Shown here piece by piece: positions 1 to 4,945 of a DNA stretch of 6,572 nt. The translations under genes were made by a program, and so were the position numbers. Under the pieces are notes generated by a model that saw only the letters and a program-made list of their open reading frames with translations, was not told the origin of the DNA and made no database searches. Source of the stretch: Prevotellaceae bacterium (GTDB taxonomy: Bacteria; Bacteroidota; Bacteroidia; Bacteroidales; UBA932); the NCBI GenBank assembly GCA_031284065.1, contig JAITAP010000009.1:1-6572 (forward strand), in the 5' to 3' direction. Each line of letters begins with the position of its first letter. The first letter of the stretch is position 1.

Positions 1-237
1 ATGGTTGGGGTGTTGATGCTGAAGCATTTGTACAACCTTGGGGATGAAAAGATACCGCTTGCCTGGGAAAGCAACCCCTACTTTCAGTACTTCTGCGGCG
101 GCGTATTTTTCGCGCACAAGTTTCCCTGCGACCCGAGCGATGGCGATGTCTGTAGCCATAGCCGTAGGCTAAAGCCTACGGTTAATCAAGTGTCGTCCCT
201 GCGGGACTTACACGGCGTCAGCCAATTCAGGATTTAA
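1..237 (+). pseudogene. IS5/IS1182-like transposase fragment (DUF772 N-terminal region), truncated
   Basis: Residues 1-47 of this frame resemble the N-terminal DUF772 part of IS5/IS1182-type DDE transposases. The visible family pattern is a Leu-rich helix (GVLMLKHLYNLGDEKI), then NPYFQYFCG, then FPCDPSD. Intact relatives continue after DPSD into a His-Phe-Arg-containing segment and a catalytic DDE core of several hundred residues. Here the homology ends at about position 141. The remaining 31 codons read through a palindromic repeat and are unlikely to be meaningful. The ATG at position 1 is probably internal, because intact proteins have residues before this block, so the fragment likely extends beyond the window edge. 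There is no catalytic core, so it cannot be an active transposase. Assignment to a broad IS family is fairly safe; the exact IS group is not. Confidence 0.72.
140..207. repeat. Cluster of three short palindromes (REP/BIME-like intergenic repeat)
   Basis: Three consecutive inverted repeats lie directly after the end of transposase homology. ATGGC (140-144) pairs with GCCAT (155-159). CCGTAGGCT (162-170) pairs perfectly with AGCCTACGG (173-181) around a 2-base centre. GTCCC (195-199) pairs with GGGAC (203-207) around TGC. Palindromes of this kind (CCGTAGGC/GCCTACGG and a TCCC-GGGA hairpin) recur in intergenic regions of many Bacteroidota genomes, as I recall. I infer a dispersed REP-like element. 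Copy number cannot be judged from a single window. Confidence 0.55.
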
Positions 238-257
238 ATTTTTTCCTCAGGTTCTCG

Positions 258-290
258 TTGCAACAAAGTCATTTCCGGATAAAATTTTTG
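258..290 (+). promoter_or_regulatory. Possible Bacteroidota-type promoter, apparently orphaned
   Basis: TTG at 258-260 is separated by 22 bases from AATTTTTG at 283-290. This matches the -33 (TTG) and -7 (TAnnTTTG) arrangement except for A instead of T at the first position. A second TTTTGCA follows at 294-300. No recognisable gene lies downstream before the repeat at 363-453, only a short reading frame at 325-432. It may be the surviving promoter of a gene whose body was replaced. The motif is short and the region A/T rich, so chance is a real alternative. Confidence 0.3.
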
Positions 291-324
291 CACTTTTGCA
301 GTGAATTTTATAAAGGCTGCTATC

Positions 325-432
325 ATGGAAATGGAAATAACAACCGCGAAAACCTCAACAAAGGAGAGGGGTGGCTTGCGCCGAGCGTCCCGTTGCTGTC
401 TCCCCTCTCCTCCGGAGAGGGGCTGGGGGTGA
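325..432 (+). CDS. Doubtful 35-residue reading frame, possibly a decapitated gene start
   Basis: ATG at 325 follows AAAGG (312-316) and the promoter-like sequence at 258-290. The first 13 or so residues (MEMEITTAKTSTK) look like an ordinary hydrophilic N-terminus. From about position 363 the frame runs into a G/C-rich structured repeat, giving an Arg/Cys/Pro-rich tail ending at TGA 430-432. I recognise no family. The most economical reading is a gene start cut off by insertion of the repeat, or a chance frame; a functional small protein is the least likely. Confidence 0.15.
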   Translation: MEMEITTAKTSTKERGGLRRASRCCLPSPPERGWG

Positions 433-453
433 GGTCTCCAAAGGTACGGGACG
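363..453. repeat. G/C-rich structured repeat with three mutually pairing 9-mers
   Basis: GGAGAGGGG occurs at 363-371 and again at 414-422. Its complement CCCCTCTCC at 402-410 can pair with either copy, with a 3-base loop to the downstream copy or a 30-base loop to the upstream one. An outer 8-bp arm pair, CGTCCCGT (386-393) and ACGGGACG (446-453), encloses the tight hairpin. The block around 401-436 resembles the widespread intergenic repeat that reads CCTCACCCCCAGCCCC on the other strand, which I recall from many environmental genomes. No gene of its own is encoded. The remaining bases 454-600 show nothing else I can identify. Confidence 0.55.
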
Positions 454-600
454 GCAGCGACCGATAAAACGCCCCGACGGAATAACCATTGGACGTTATC
501 GAGGGTACGTGTATTTCTTGGGCTTAAACCCACTCTATCTACTTTTAACTACTCTAACTACTTTTAGCTGTGTTCTCCCCATCCTCCAAAATTCTTTTCC

Positions 601-608
601 TACCTTTG
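601..608 (+). promoter_or_regulatory. -7 promoter element upstream of the M13 peptidase gene
   Basis: TACCTTTG followed by C is an exact match to the Bacteroidota -7 consensus TAnnTTTG. It lies 32 bases before the ATG at 641, implying a leader of roughly 28 bases. No good TTG is seen at the expected -33 position, so the upstream half is weak. The leader is A/T rich without a Shine-Dalgarno sequence, as usual in this phylum. It probably drives both the peptidase and the downstream GH3 gene. Confidence 0.6.
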
Positions 609-640
609 CATAGTAAAAAACCAAATTAAATAGTTTTATC

Positions 641-2668
641 ATGAAAAGAATCTTAATACCTGTATATTGTATGATGGCACTTTGCAGCTGCAACAGTGGT
701 CAGGGCGGCTCGGGGATTGACCTGAGCAACCTCGACACGACGGTAAATCCGCGTCAGGATTTTTACGGATATGCCTGCGGCGGGTGGATGAAAAAAAATC
801 CGCTGAAACCCGAGTACGCCCGCTACGGCACGTTTGACCAGCTGCGCGAAAACAACCAGCAGCAGCTCAACGACCTTATCGACGAGCTGAGCAAGGAAAA
901 AAACCCCGAAGGGTCGGTACAGCAAAAAATAGCCGACCTGTACAACGTGGGCATGGACGAGGCAACGCTCAACGCGCAGGGCAAGTCGCCCATTCAGGAT
1001 GAGCTGAAAGCCATTGCCGCCGTCAGCACGCGGGAGCAGCTGGCGGCAAAGCTGGTGGAGCTGCACACGCAGCAAATCACGCCGTTTTTTGTCTTCTTTG
1101 GCGAAGCCGATCTTGCCAACAGCGACATGAACATAGGCTGGCTCTACCAGGGCGGATTGTCGCTCGGCGAGCGCGAGTACTACCTCGACGAGGACGACCG
1201 CTCAAAGGAAATTCGCGCAAAATTTGCGGAGCATATCGCCGCCATGCTTGCGCTCTCGGGCTACGACGAAATTTCGGGCGTGAGCGCAGAGGCGCTGGCG
1301 CAGCAAGTGTTTGACCTCGAAACGCGCCTCGCAAAAGCCTCTATGGACAAGCACACGCAACGCTTGCCCGAAAAAATTTACAACAAAATTTCGGTGGCGG
1401 AGCTGAAAAAATTGTCTCCGGCGTTCAGCTGGGATGCTTTCTTTGCGGCGGCAGGCTTGAGCGACATGCAGGAGCTGAACGTTTCGCAGCCCGCGTTCGT
1501 AAAGGAGGCGTCGGCTATCCTGACGGAAACGGAGCTCGACAAGCTCAAAGCATACTTGGCGTGGACGTACGTAAACGCCGCCGCGTCTTACCTGAGCGAT
1601 GACTTTGTAAACCGCAACTTTGAGTTTTACGGTAAGGTCTTGAGCGGCCGCGAAGAGCTTCGCCCGCGCTGGAAGCGCACCGTAGATGTGGTAAACAGTG
1701 CGCTGGGCGAGGCGGTAGGTCAGGCGTATGTGGCAAAGTACTTCCCCGCAGCCTCAAAAGAGCGCATGGTGGCGCTGGTGAAAAACCTGCAAGCCGCCCT
1801 CGCCGACAGAATTAACGGCTTGACGTGGATGACCGACTCCACCAAGGCGAAGGCGCTGGAGAAGCTCGCTACCTTCCGCGTCAAAATCGGATACCCCGAC
1901 AAGTGGCGCGACTACTCAAAGCTGGAGGTAGAGAAAGACAGCTACTGGAAAAATATTTTGCGCTCCAACAGGTTCGACTTTGAATACCTTATGAGCGAGG
2001 TCAACAAGCCGCTGGACAAGGAGAAGTGGGCAATGTTCCCGCAGACGGTCAACGCTTACTACAACCCCACCACCAACGAAATATGCTTTCCGGCGGGCAT
2101 TTTGCAGCCTCCGTTTTTCAGCAAGGACGCCGACGATGCGGTGAACTACGGCGCAATTGGCGTGGTTATTGGGCACGAAATGACGCACGGCTTCGACGAC
2201 CAGGGGCGCAAGTACGACGCAAAAGGAAACCTGCAAGACTGGTGGACGGCTACGGACAGCAAGCAGTTTGAGGAGCGCGCCCAAACGCTGGTGGAGCACT
2301 TTAACCGTATTGAGGTGCTGCCGGGGCTTAACGCAGACGGCCAATTTACGCTGGGCGAAAACATTGCCGACTTCGGCGGGCTACAGGTATCATACGTTGC
2401 CCTGCAAAAGGCGCTGGAGGGCAAGCCGACGGGAAAGGTTGACGGCTTTACCCCAGAGCAACGCTTCTTTATTGCCTACGCCACGCTGTGGGCAAGCAAC
2501 ATTCGGGACAAGGAAGCTGAACGCCTCACCAAAATGGACGTACACTCGCTGGGAAAATGGCGCGTGAACGGTACTCTGCCGCACGTGGAGACGTTTGTGC
2601 AGACATTCGGAATACAGCCCGGCGACGGAATGTACCTCGCTCCCGAAAATCGCGCGAGCATCTGGTAA
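641..2668 (+). CDS. M13 family zinc metallopeptidase lipoprotein (neprilysin/PepO-like)
   Basis: This is a 675-residue endopeptidase of the M13 family, which cleaves short peptides using one zinc ion. The N-terminus is a lipoprotein signal peptide with lipobox LCSC and lipidated Cys17, so the enzyme is membrane-anchored in the envelope. The family N-terminal domain begins near residue 30 (DFYGYACGGWMK). The catalytic domain shows NAYYNP (from N471, substrate-binding), the zinc motif HEMTH (H512, E513, H516), GENIADFGG with third ligand E573 and D577, and H635/R641 in HSLGKWRVNG, equivalent to the oxyanion His and substrate-binding Arg of neprilysin. Length fits bacterial members (about 630-700). 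All key residues are present, so it should be active. It lies 12 bases before the GH3 gene in the same direction. The start is supported by the signal peptide and the -7 element at 601-608. The exact physiological substrate is unknown. Confidence 0.95.
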   Translation: MKRILIPVYCMMALCSCNSGQGGSGIDLSNLDTTVNPRQDFYGYACGGWMKKNPLKPEYARYGTFDQLRENNQQQLNDLIDELSKEKNPEGSVQQKIADLYNVGMDEATLNAQGKSPIQDELKAIAAVSTREQLAAKLVELHTQQITPFFVFFGEADLANSDMNIGWLYQGGLSLGEREYYLDEDDRSKEIRAKFAEHIAAMLALSGYDEISGVSAEALAQQVFDLETRLAKASMDKHTQRLPEKIYNKISVAELKKLSPAFSWDAFFAAAGLSDMQELNVSQPAFVKEASAILTETELDKLKAYLAWTYVNAAASYLSDDFVNRNFEFYGKVLSGREELRPRWKRTVDVVNSALGEAVGQAYVAKYFPAASKERMVALVKNLQAALADRINGLTWMTDSTKAKALEKLATFRVKIGYPDKWRDYSKLEVEKDSYWKNILRSNRFDFEYLMSEVNKPLDKEKWAMFPQTVNAYYNPTTNEICFPAGILQPPFFSKDADDAVNYGAIGVVIGHEMTHGFDDQGRKYDAKGNLQDWWTATDSKQFEERAQTLVEHFNRIEVLPGLNADGQFTLGENIADFGGLQVSYVALQKALEGKPTGKVDGFTPEQRFFIAYATLWASNIRDKEAERLTKMDVHSLGKWRVNGTLPHVETFVQTFGIQPGDGMYLAPENRASIW

Positions 2669-2680
2669 GTAATTTTTGCA

Positions 2681-3766
2681 ATGAAATTTCTTTTTACTGC
2701 CGCTTCCATGCTTTGCTGCCTGTCGCTGCAAGCGGGCGACAGCTTGCGCTACAAGATTGCGCAAATGCTCATTGTGGGCTTTCGCGGCACGGAGGTTACA
2801 AGTAGCAGCCACATTTATGGCGACGTAAAAGAGCTGCACGTGGGCGGCGTAATACTGTTTGACTACGACGCTGTGAGCAAAACGCGCGGGCGAAACATTA
2901 CCTCGCCTGCGCAGCTCAAGCGGCTGTGCGGAGACCTGCAAGGCCTTTCCGACGAAAAGCTCATCATATCCATCGATCAGGAGGGCGGAATGGTGAGCAG
3001 GCTCAAGGTTGCGGCAGGATTTCCGGCCACCGTGAGCGCAAAGTATCTGGGCGCGCTGAACAACGCCGATACTACCCGCCTCTACGCCACCCAAACGGCG
3101 CAGCTGCTACGGGAGCTGGGCTTTAACTTCAACTTTGCGCCGTGCGTAGATTTGGACGTAAACCCAAAGTGCCCCGTAATCGGAAAAATTGAGCGGAGCT
3201 TTTCGGCAACGCCGGAGGTGGTGGCAACGCACGCGCGTATCTGGGTTGAGGCGCAGCGACGGCAGGGCGTTGTAACCTCGCTGAAGCATTTTCCGGGACA
3301 CGGCAGTAGCCGTAGCGATTCGCACCTCGGGCTGACCGACGTTACCGGAACATGGACACAAAGGGAGCTCATCCCCTACCGGTTGCTGCTCAAAAGCGGA
3401 CATTGCGACGCAATTATGGTATCGCACGTCTTCAACAAAAACCTCGACAGCTGCTACCCTGCAACGCTTTCAAAAACAATAATCGGGATAATTCGGGACG
3501 ATTTGAAGTTCGGCGGGCTGGTGGTATCCGACGACATGGCGATGGGGGCTATCGTGGACAGCTACTCTTTTGAGGCGGCGCTCGAAGTGGCGATAAACGC
3601 CGGAATAGACATGCTCGTGCTGAGCAATAACGGAAAATCTTACGACGCACAGCTTGCGCAAAAAGCGGTGGACGCCATTTACGCGGCGGTCAGGCAGGGG
3701 CGCATTAGCGAAAAGCGTATAAGCGAGGCGTACAAAAACGTTGCCGCCATCAAAAATCGGCTGTAA
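2681..3766 (+). CDS. Exported glycoside hydrolase family 3 protein, beta-N-acetylhexosaminidase (NagZ-like)
   Basis: This 361-residue protein is a single GH3 catalytic barrel, close in length to E. coli NagZ (341). Residues 1-18 form a signal peptide with likely cleavage after LQA, so it acts outside the cytoplasm, unlike classical cytoplasmic NagZ. Visible motifs are DQEGG near residue 99, KHFPGHG (202-208) followed by the Asp213-x-His215 acid/base dyad characteristic of NagZ-type hexosaminidases, and VVSDDMAMGAI with D284 as probable nucleophile. The Asp-His dyad separates this type from GH3 beta-glucosidases. The expected reaction is removal of terminal beta-linked N-acetylglucosamine from muropeptides or other aminosugar glycans. 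No beta-lactamase-like C-terminal domain is present, although some Bacteroidota GH3 proteins carry one. The start lies 12 bases after the peptidase stop, so the two are probably co-transcribed. Its last 17 bases overlap the 3' end of the opposing nadD. Confidence 0.9.
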   Translation: MKFLFTAASMLCCLSLQAGDSLRYKIAQMLIVGFRGTEVTSSSHIYGDVKELHVGGVILFDYDAVSKTRGRNITSPAQLKRLCGDLQGLSDEKLIISIDQEGGMVSRLKVAAGFPATVSAKYLGALNNADTTRLYATQTAQLLRELGFNFNFAPCVDLDVNPKCPVIGKIERSFSATPEVVATHARIWVEAQRRQGVVTSLKHFPGHGSSRSDSHLGLTDVTGTWTQRELIPYRLLLKSGHCDAIMVSHVFNKNLDSCYPATLSKTIIGIIRDDLKFGGLVVSDDMAMGAIVDSYSFEAALEVAINAGIDMLVLSNNGKSYDAQLAQKAVDAIYAAVRQGRISEKRISEAYKNVAAIKNRL

Positions 3767-4304
3767 CGGGCAAAAAGGCGTTAACGTTTTTGCCGTCCTT
3801 GAGCGCTTGGCGGATAAAGGTTGAGGATATTTCCACTACAGGCGCGCTGATGAATTTTGCGCGGTACTTTGCGCAGAGCTCTTCGGCGTTGTACCCGACG
3901 CGCGGGTAAACGTACACCTCAAAGTCGCGCAGCAAAGCCTGCCACTCCCGCCACTGCTCAATGCAGGCGAGGCTGTCCGCGCCCATAATCACCACGAATT
4001 GCGTGCGCCAGTGTTGCGCCTGTAGCGCCCGTAGGGTGTTGATGGTGTACGAAGGGCGCGGGAGCGAAAACTCCACATCGCACACCTTGAGAGGAAGCTG
4101 TTGCCGCTCAACGGCGGCGTGCAGCAGCGCAAGCCGCTTCTCTTCGGGCAAGAGCATACCGGACGGCTTGAGCGGGTTGTGCGGGCTGGGCACCAGCCAC
4201 ACCTCCTCAAGGTCGGTGAACTGCGAGCAGTAGCCCGCAATAATGGTATGCCCCACGTGCACCGGGTTGAATGACCCAAAGAGTAGCCCTGTTTTCATAT
4301 TCAT
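3750..4304 (-). CDS. nadD: Nicotinate-nucleotide adenylyltransferase NadD
   Basis: This 184-residue cytoplasmic enzyme transfers an adenylyl group from ATP to nicotinate mononucleotide, giving deamido-NAD in NAD biosynthesis. The nucleotidyltransferase signature GSFNPVHVGH spans residues 10-19 and the second ATP-binding motif ISSTFIR spans 159-165. VPSPHNPLKP near residue 40 and IMGADS in the middle are also typical of NadD. Two starts are possible, Met1 (4304) and Met3 (4298), with no ribosome binding site to choose between them. The protein ends soon after FLPV. Most homologues carry about 10 more residues forming a terminal helix, so the C-terminus is slightly short. It converges on the GH3 gene with a 17-base overlap. 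A -7 element at 4324-4331 suggests its own promoter. Both catalytic motifs are intact. Confidence 0.94.
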   Translation of the reverse strand: MNMKTGLLFGSFNPVHVGHTIIAGYCSQFTDLEEVWLVPSPHNPLKPSGMLLPEEKRLALLHAAVERQQLPLKVCDVEFSLPRPSYTINTLRALQAQHWRTQFVVIMGADSLACIEQWREWQALLRDFEVYVYPRVGYNAEELCAKYRAKFISAPVVEISSTFIRQALKDGKNVNAFLPVTADF

Positions 4305-4323
4305 GCTGTCTGTTTTTGCAGCG

Positions 4324-4331
4324 CAAAGGTA
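4324..4331 (-). promoter_or_regulatory. -7 promoter element of nadD
   Basis: On the reverse strand this reads TACCTTTG followed by C, an exact match to the Bacteroidota -7 consensus and identical to the element before the M13 gene. It lies 19 bases upstream of the first nadD ATG, implying a very short leader of about 16 bases. No clear TTG is found at -33. In its place, immediately upstream, lies the inverted repeat 4337-4380. Confidence 0.6.
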
Positions 4332-4336
4332 GGAAG

Positions 4337-4380
4337 GAAATTTTGAATTCTAACTCATGTTACGCAGTTCTCAAAATTTC
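4337..4380. promoter_or_regulatory. Perfect 10-bp inverted repeat adjoining the nadD -7 element
   Basis: GAAATTTTGA (4337-4346) and TCAAAATTTC (4371-4380) are exact reverse complements separated by 24 bases. A second nested pair, AACT (4352-4355) and AGTT (4366-4369), lies inside the loop. Half-sites start 34 bp apart, about three helical turns, and the nearer one sits 5 bases from the -7 element, covering the -33 zone. It could be an operator for a dimeric regulator of nadD or, in RNA from an upstream start, a stem-loop. No known regulator motif is recognised. Confidence 0.45.
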
Positions 4381-4402
4381 AGCCTGTTATTTTCTGTCCC
4401 CG

Positions 4403-4452
4403 AGCTACGCGAATTACAGTAGCTATAACGAAAAAATTCGTGTGGTTCGTGG
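4403..4452. repeat. Small inverted repeat and TTCGTG direct repeats in the nadD upstream region
   Basis: AGCTAC (4403-4408) and GTAGCT (4419-4424) form a 6-bp inverted repeat with a 10-base loop. TTCGTG then occurs twice, at 4437-4442 and 4446-4451, nine bases apart. An A-tract of nine follows. Phrases like TTCGTGTGGTTCGTGGAC recur in intergenic DNA of several Bacteroidota in my memory, so this may be a dispersed repeat remnant. No reading frame of interest is present on either strand. Confidence 0.35.
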
Positions 4453-4477
4453 ACAAAAAAAAATTTGCCTGCACCTG

Positions 4478-4485
4478 CAAAGGTA
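4478..4485 (-). promoter_or_regulatory. Second reverse-strand -7 motif upstream of nadD
   Basis: The reverse strand again reads TACCTTTG plus C, a full consensus match, about 150 bases upstream of the nadD -7 element. A clear -33 TTG is missing. A transcript from here would cross the inverted repeats at 4403-4424 and 4337-4380 before reaching nadD, and contains no convincing coding sequence. It could give nadD a long structured leader or drive a small RNA. Confidence 0.4.
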
Positions 4486-4514
4486 GCATTTTGGGCTATT
4501 CAGGAGGGGAAACA

Positions 4515-4550
4515 CGCCGGTCAACGCCCTGCGCCGGTGTTGCCACCGGC
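4515..4550. repeat. G/C-rich hairpin downstream of rhaM
   Basis: GCCGGTG (4533-4539) pairs with CACCGGC (4544-4550) around a TTGC tetraloop, a 7-bp all-perfect stem. A further CGCCGGT copy at 4515-4521 duplicates the left arm (4532-4538) and could pair alternatively. It lies about 50 bases beyond the rhaM stop in the direction of transcription. No U-tract follows on the reverse strand, so it is not a canonical intrinsic terminator, though it could stabilise the 3' end or assist termination. It may equally be part of a dispersed repeat. Confidence 0.4.
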
Positions 4551-4600
4551 CGCAAGGCGAAAAATACAGGCATGAAAATGCGGCGCATACGGCTTTACGC

Positions 4601-4915
4601 TCAGTTCAGGTGAAATACCTCCTCGATCGGTACGGAAATTGGCGAATTATCGGGATTTACCTCCATAATGTCGCTCATGTAGTCCCACCATTTTCGCTGG
4701 ATTTCTTCAGTGCCAAGCGCCTGCGACGACACGTCGCCGTTCATCTTTTGCACGCCGAACAGGGTGTTGGTTTCCTCGTCCAGAAATATGGAGTAATCGC
4801 TAATGCCCGAACTCTTGATGAGTATTTCTATTGCAGGCCAAATTGCGTTGTGCCGCCTGATGTACTCCTGCTTGAAGCCCGGCTTCAGCTTCATTTTAAA
4901 TGCTACTCTTTTCAT
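4601..4915 (-). CDS. rhaM: L-rhamnose mutarotase RhaM
   Basis: This 104-residue cytoplasmic enzyme interconverts the alpha and beta anomers of L-rhamnose, feeding the isomerase of the rhamnose pathway. It spans the full usual length. The family pattern is clear: KPGFKQEYIRRHNAIWP at the start, YSIFLDEETNTLF in the middle, WWDYM near residue 76, and NPDNSP with EVFHLN at the end. Tyr18, His22 and the Trp76-Trp77 pair sit at the same numbers as the active-site residues of E. coli RhaM (YiiL), so activity is expected. It starts 30 bases after the sulfatase stop with an A-rich leader and no separate promoter visible, so it is probably the second gene of a sulfatase-rhaM unit. That links the pair to a rhamnose-containing glycan. 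The related fucose mutarotase FucU is a different family and does not fit these motifs. Confidence 0.93.
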   Translation of the reverse strand: MKRVAFKMKLKPGFKQEYIRRHNAIWPAIEILIKSSGISDYSIFLDEETNTLFGVQKMNGDVSSQALGTEEIQRKWWDYMSDIMEVNPDNSPISVPIEEVFHLN

Positions 4916-4945
4916 TTTTTGATTTTGATTTTAAGGGTTAATAAT

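Noticed and set aside
140..207. CRISPR-like array
   Set aside because: The palindromes differ from one another, and there are no identical repeats with regular spacers or cas genes.
234..533. Reverse-strand 99-codon frame containing PHPQPLSGGEG
   Set aside because: That phrase is the usual translation of the G/C-rich intergenic repeat at 401-436, and the frame has no promoter or family. It is treated as repeat-derived.
2669..2680. TAATTTTTGC just before the GH3 start as a possible internal promoter
   Set aside because: The spacing within the motif is off by one base, it would leave almost no leader, and the gap is only 12 bases in an apparent operon.
2390..3094. Reverse-strand 234-codon frame across the M13/GH3 junction
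   Set aside because: It lies antisense to two genes with complete catalytic motifs and has no recognisable domain of its own.
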